64,000 bases of DNA from Patagioenas fasciata. Taxonomy: Eukaryota; Chordata; Aves; Columbiformes; Columbidae. Shown one piece after another: positions 58,879 to 64,000 of this stretch. The notes under the pieces are model-generated. The model did no database searches. It was not told the origin of the DNA and was given only the letters and a program-made list of their open reading frames with translations. The stretch is from the NCBI RefSeq assembly GCF_037038585.1, contig NC_092520.1:120808001-120872000 (forward strand), written 5' to 3'. The position numbers were made by a program, and so were the translations under genes. Numbering within the stretch: position 1 is the first letter of the stretch; each line of letters opens with the position of its first letter.

Positions 58879-59963
58879 GTAAGAGGGATGACCTGCTTCT
58901 TCTGAAGCAACTTCTATTTCCTTAGAACAGAGGTATATGTGTTTTAAGAGAAGCTTCTAGTTAGTGAAGCGGAGGTTTGGACTGACTTTTTTTTTTTTTT
59001 GAGGATATTCACAATATGTAACTGTTCAAGACTTCGTCAAAAACCATTACCATTTACATCCATTCAAATAACTTTAAAAACATGCACTGTGTTCACTTAC
59101 TTCACTTTTGAGAATAATGCTTATCATATGTAATATGTCAACAGTGGGACTGTGCCAGAGGTGAATTACAGTGGTGATGTTTTAGCACAAACTTGAACTG
59201 CTGTACCAGTTGGCTGCTTTATGTGTTCAGTCCTTTTATGACAGTTTCAAAGCTGCAGCCTAAGTAACTAGCAGATAGCGTGTCTCAAAAATTTTAAGGT
59301 ATCTCAGTTTGAAATCCAATGGAAGTTGTGTTTTAGTGGGCCTTGCTTCAACCGGTGGAATGACAAGCAGGAAATCATGGAGCATGTGTTCAGGTTTGGT
59401 CATTGTTGCATAATTGTCTGGCAGTGATTAGTCTCCATGGTTTACTTTTCACCTGGTGTCCTGTGAGGACTATGGCAGGACTTCTGCCATCTTGACTGAG
59501 CTTGAGTAAGAGGTGAAACTAGTTCTTCATCTCCCCTTTGTAGATGAGACCACACTCTTACTACCTTTGGCAGACCCCTTTTTGGACCTGTTGATACTTC
59601 ATTGATATTCACCAAAGAAACTGGTAAAATTAGGAAATTAGAATAAGAAAGAAACACCCCATCTCCCTTACCTTTGGGAGCTGTGTGCAGGGGAGGCACC
59701 AGAGCTGTCTGTAACATGTTGCCAGGTGGTGCTGAGAGATGCCGGGCTTGTCCAGGCAGTCAGGCTCTGGCACTACTTGTGTGCTCCTGCTCTGGTGTGC
59801 TTTGTGGGAGTCAGACTGGAGCAGCTGCAGTTCAGCAGGCTTGGGGTGTTAGAGGGTGGTGGAGTGACTCTTCAAGGAGCTGAACTTATAAAATGGGCTG
59901 CAGGTCAAAATAATTCAGGAAATGCTATCATAGTTGTAGGTGAGTTCTTCTGCGTTATAGTTA
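58879..59963 (+). other. Presumed intron
   Basis: No repeat family is recognised. There is a T-run near 58987-59000. Confidence 0.45.
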
Positions 59964-59968
59964 GTCAT

Positions 59969-60682
59969 TGTGCTGGTTTGACTGAAAATGAGTTAATTTT
60001 CTTCATGCAGTTAAAAACCTTTCTTTTTCATAGCTAGCATGGTCTTTATTTGGACTCAGTTTGAGAACAAGAGGTCGCACCCTGGGACAGAGTTAATGTT
60101 TTTAATTGCTCTAGTTTGAGAGCCAAGGGCTTTCTGAGTGCTCTGCCCACAGGTGTGAGGCATCGAGAAGGGGGGGCATGTATGGGGCAGAGCTTGACTG
60201 ACATCCAGACTGATCAATAAGAGTATTCCATCCCATCAGCATCATGCTTTGTATTTAAGGAGAGTTGGGGTCTTCCAGTTGCTCTCTTGCTCTCGTGTGT
60301 TCACCTTTGCTTTCTTTTGTCAGAGACGGGGGAGTTTGGCCTTTTCTCATTTTGCAGAGGCCTCTGGGTCTTTCCACCTTTTTTCCTCTTTTCTCTCTCT
60401 GGGATCGGTTATTTGGGACCAGGTGCTGCTGCCTGGGATTGGCTGCTCAGTGTGGACAGAGTTTGTGAGGAATTGCAGTGGATATCTTTTCCATTCTATT
60501 TCTATTTTATGTATTTATTTACTAGTAGTGTATTAATATTTTGTTACTTTATTAAACTGTGTTTATCTCAATCCAAGTTTCTCCCTTCCCATTCAATTCT
60601 CTCCCCTATTCGGGGAGGGGGGGTGGGGAGTGAGTGAGTGGCTATGGTGGTTGTAATTGCTAGCTTGGGTTAAACCACAACA
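59969..60682 (+). mobile_element. Solo LTR, avian ERVL-like, sense to the host gene
   Basis: A 714-base LTR that begins TGTGCTGGTTTGACTG and ends GGGTTAAACCACAACA. It is flanked by a perfect 5-base duplication GTCAT at 59964-59968 and 60683-60687. A TATA-like TATTTAAG (60252-60259) precedes an ATTAAA poly(A) signal (60551-60556). The words ATTAAACTG and TTTATCTCAA are the complement of those in the LTRs at 537, 6942 and 10058, so all four are related. This one is longer, in the opposite orientation, and in the sense direction of the presumed gene. Confidence 0.9.
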
Positions 60683-60687
60683 GTCAT

Positions 60688-63352
60688 GTGTTTGAGCTGA
60701 TAAATGCTTAATGTGTTTTCATTTTACAGTACAATATTTTTTGTTTTCTTAAAAAGTATCAAAAACTTTTACAAAGCTAGATAATACTGAAGATGTCTAT
60801 CACTACTTCAGAATTTCTATTTCCAGTATGATTTTTGTATCTTTCTTATTTGTATGGCCATATATAGATAATGATTACTTTTTATTTCATAGGGAAATCT
60901 CATGTCCAAAGGCTTGGTGATGAGGTTGTGGTTTAATATGTATATATACACTATTTTATTTTTAGAAAGCCCAAAGTATGCTAGCCGACTCTGGCTGCAG
61001 TAGCTGCAGCTAGATGTGTTTCAGCTGCTGTAGCAAAAACCTAGCCTATTGTGGACCATAGAAATACATACTTAGAGTTCACACAAACTGCAAGTCCCAT
61101 GAGAGTTCAAGGGCACAGGAGCTCTTATGAGTGTGTGTCACTCCTGTGGAATACTGGAATGTCTTGGTTGCAAAGGTTGAGCACTTTACATTGTAAGGTG
61201 GTGATAAATACTCCATTTGCATGATTCCTATGACCTGAATATCTTATTGAAAGAAGGATGTTTGTGAATATTTGGTTGTTTGGGTTTTGTGTTTCTTTGG
61301 CTAGTATTGTTGTATTAAGAATGCTAGTTGTGGAAGATAATTATTCTTATTTGAACTTACATATTTGAAATTGTGTGAGAGAATCTGTAACACTGGGTAA
61401 AATACCTACCATTTTCCTTAGGGTAGTACGCTCAGAATTTTTTTTGTGCCCGATCTCATGAGAGTTACTGAAAAATAAAAAGGGGAAAACATCATTTAAG
61501 CACTTGATAGAAGCGGCTTCATGGTGTCTTTCATCAGGACACACATGGGAGTTGCAAAGTATTTTTCCTAATTTATAATTAAAGTGTTTTGCAGTTCTGT
61601 ACAATTTGCTACCATTTGCTTAATTCAGTAGCTTACCATCTTTGTTAATATAATTCAGTGTGCCTTCCAATCTCTCTTATTGAAAATGTATGACATATTT
61701 AGGAAAAAGCAGCTCTTTTGGCTCTGGTCATGTGACAGATAAAGATTTCTTCATGTTGAGTGGAATCAATACTGTTAGCTGTGCTTTTAGTCACATTTGC
61801 ATTTTTTTTTTAGGCAGATGTGGCTTCATGAGAATTAATAAGTATACTATAGGTAAATGTTGAAGCACGTCTGACGTCGTGAAATTATTTTCATTCCTTT
61901 TAGGGAAGCATGACAGATTCCATGTTTCATTTTGTCGTTGTTCATGTAGCCTTTGCACTTTCGTGGTGTTTTGTTTGTTGTTTTTTGTTTGTTTTGTTTT
62001 GATTTTTAGGAGACTGCTGAATTCTTCTGCCTTGGTGGGGGAGATAGAGGAAAGAGAGCTGGAAATCCGGGTGGTTCAGTTCTGTGCTGTTAGTTATTTG
62101 CTCTTCTGCTGCTAGCTGGGTGTTAGTAAGCAAAACCTCTGTCTCCATCTCCTCTACTCTGGTTTTGTTTCTTCTGTAAATTGTATTGTCTTAAACTACA
62201 TAGCTTCCATTATGTTGGGAACCTTTGTTTTCTTTTATTGCTGGACAACGATCATAAGATACCTAATAGATGTATTTGTGATACTTTTCCATGTTGTACT
62301 TTGTGTTCTGCTTCTATCTTTGTGTGCTGAAAATTGGTGCTTTTGTATCTTAGAGGAGAGTGAATTTTATATAGATTGTCATTGGTCAGTGTGTGTACAT
62401 AAATATATACATTGGAGCATATGCTGGAAGTTCTGTGACACAAGGTGTGGAAATATCAGTCACATTTGTCGGAATACTTTTAACTGTGTATTCCTAGTGG
62501 TGTAATTGTGAATGAATAACTATTCTTCAGTAGAATATAAGATAGATATTCTGGATTTCTACTGTTGTTATGGTGTGGAAGTACCACCTCTAAACAGGAA
62601 AATCATCAGTTACTGTCTCATACTGTTCATTTAAATATATTCTTTTATTTTTTCCTTCTGAATGCTAGTGAAGTTTTATTGACACAATTGTGTAACATTA
62701 ACTTATTAATCTAAATTGTACATAAATCTACATAATTATCATAATTGTTTGTTAAAAATAGCAGTTTTGTTTCATGAAACAGGTGGGGTGCCCTATTTAA
62801 CTTTTAATTTAAATATTAAAAATTGTGTGCAAACAGTGCTGTAGAGCTTTACTGGCACAACTGTGTCAGTCTGGATCACTCCTTTTCATATCCCTGACAC
62901 AGAATTTGCCCTTTGGTATTGGATGGGTTCTCTGTTATTCGATATCTTTAAGACAAACCTGAATCTACTCTTCAGGTAACCACGTCAGGACTTCCTTCGC
63001 AGAACTCCAGTCTAAATTGGAGATCAGTCTAAATCAGCTGCATTGGATTTGTTGGTTCCTAATAAAGTTTTAGAACCAAGAAATGAAGTATTAAATCTTC
63101 ATGGTACTGAAAATGTGGTACTCTGTGCCAAATGAGGAACTTTCTGGAAAGTAGATAGATTTCTTCAGTTATATGCCTGTTTTTGTCACTTTTTCCCCTG
63201 AAATTGGTTGAGATTTTAGGTGTGTGTTTGAAAACATTTGGAGTACGTTTTATACTAAGTATCTTCAGTTGTGTTTTTTGTTTTGTGTTTGTTTTGGTTT
63301 TTTTTAATGGAAAGTATGATTTAGTTTGGGAAGTCATATGATTTAGTTTTAG
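60688..63352 (+). other. Presumed intron
   Basis: AT-rich. It holds a TTTTG-type run at 61972-62010. A possible tiny exon lies at 61814-61852: the acceptor is a T-run plus AG, the donor is TATAG|GTAAAT, and it is 39 bases long, too short to judge. A perfect palindrome ACACAATTGTGT occurs at 62682-62693. Confidence 0.4.
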
Positions 63353-63433
63353 GTAGTCCTGCAAGGAGCAGGGAGTTGAACTTGATGATCCTTATGAGTC
63401 CCTTCCAACTTGAGGTGTTCTATGATTCTCTTA
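63353..63433 (+). mobile_element. Very short CR1 3' terminus
   Basis: Only the last 80 bases of a CR1 remain: GAGTTGAACTTGATGATCC, then GAGTCCCTTCCAACTTGAGG and the tail TTCTATGATTCT. It lies in the presumed intron. Confidence 0.85.
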
Positions 63434-63581
63434 CATGATTCTAACTATGTATTTCCTCTAGTTGCAAGCTTGTGACTAATTGAATAACCATTCTTGCATG
63501 TTATTGTGTTGAAGTTGAATTGAGCTTTAGATCAATATGGAGCATAGTGTAAAAACTGAAACGTAATGTTTTGCATTATAG

Positions 63582-63649
63582 GTACAAGAACTGTAGAAGT
63601 CCATTTTAGAATTTGAAAGAACAAGTTTCTGCAGCTCTGGAAAGACATG
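63582..63649 (+). other. Candidate 68-base exon ending in the start codon
   Basis: The acceptor is TTTTGCATTATAG (ends 63581) and the donor is GACATG|GTATGT (63649/63650). The final three bases are ATG with G at -3, and the same frame has a TGA 11 codons upstream, so translation could start on the last codon of this exon with the rest of the protein beyond the window. The exon itself would be 5' UTR. The combination of splice sites, Kozak context and upstream in-frame stop is coherent but short. I could not identify the gene from this piece. Confidence 0.5.
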
Positions 63650-63933
63650 GTATGTTTATATTTTCACTTATATTGTGTGTATGTTAATAATTATACTAAC
63701 AAATATTTTTGTTCCATGATTTTAGTTGAAAGTTGAAAATAAATTCAGGAAGAAACATACACATTCATTTTTCTCATATTTTTTCAATTGTTGTGTCTGT
63801 TACCTAGGCATAGTTCTCTAGAAAACTGAGTTATTGGATTTTTTGTGGAGAAAATAAATACTGAGGATACAACATTCATTAATTCCCTTTTAATTCATTT
63901 TACAAGCTCAGCATTGTGCTGCTGCTGTCCATC
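63650..63933 (+). other. Presumed intron start
   Basis: AT-rich sequence after the donor; nothing recognised. Confidence 0.4.
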
Positions 63934-63935
63934 TA

Positions 63936-64000
63936 CGGAGTGTTTCAAAAAGATGGACCCAACATGTTACAATTACACAAATTTACAAACGGTGTAATAA
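63936..64000 (-). mobile_element. Second copy of the TIR element, cut by the window end
   Basis: After TA (63934-63935) comes CGGAGTGTTTCAAAAAGATG and then the same internal sequence as bases 5123-5168 of the first copy, with few differences (two fewer A bases near 63980). Orientation is the same as at 5104. Only the left 65 bases are in view. Confidence 0.8.

Noticed and set aside
62660-62870. Duplicated segment (GCTAGTGAAGTTTTATTGAC and GCTGTAGAGCTTTACTGGC) 178 bases apart
   Set aside because: Similarity is limited to about 35 bases with many mismatches, compatible with chance in AT-rich DNA.

Overview
The window is nuclear DNA from a bird. The evidence is a set of CR1 LINE fragments, several with the avian-type 3' tail (an 8-base repeat such as ATTCTATG or ACTGTGAT), solo LTRs of one endogenous-retrovirus group with TG/CA ends and 5-base target duplications, and a vertebrate-type CpG island. 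Nothing bacterial (operons, Shine-Dalgarno starts, CRISPR) is present. Most open reading frames longer than 60 codons are random or lie inside repeats. I could not assign a species or name any host gene.

Layout. Bases 1-53,660 look like a gene-poor intergenic block. They hold three LTRs on the minus strand (537-1391 with a young CR1 nested inside, 6942-7320 degraded, 10058-10624), a very old CR1 copy (1838-3060), further CR1 pieces (14148, 23488, 25155, 31019 minus strand, 51255), a short TIR element of DNA-transposon type (5104-5313), an 879-base pure-purine A/G tract (35592-36470), and a long inverted repeat with arms of about 110 bases (41510-42121). I found no convincing host exon there.

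Bases 53,660-64,000 hold the 5' end of one apparent plus-strand gene. A CR1 3' end (53664-53917) is followed by a 45-base perfect pyrimidine-purine alternation with an E-box. Next comes a CpG island (about 54,020-55,250) with a palindromic NRF1-type site, GC boxes and two YY1-type ATG elements. Downstream are two well-formed candidate small exons, 58789-58878 and 63582-63649. The second ends exactly on an ATG in good context, so most of the coding sequence should lie beyond the window. Between these exons sits a solo LTR in sense orientation (59969-60682). The window ends inside a second copy of the TIR element seen at 5104.

Together this reads as a broadly expressed, TATA-less CpG-island promoter with non-coding 5' exons, facing away from a repeat-rich gene desert. 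The items most worth following are the long inverted repeat, the TIR element pair, the giant polypurine tract, and the Z-DNA/E-box/NRF1 arrangement at the promoter.
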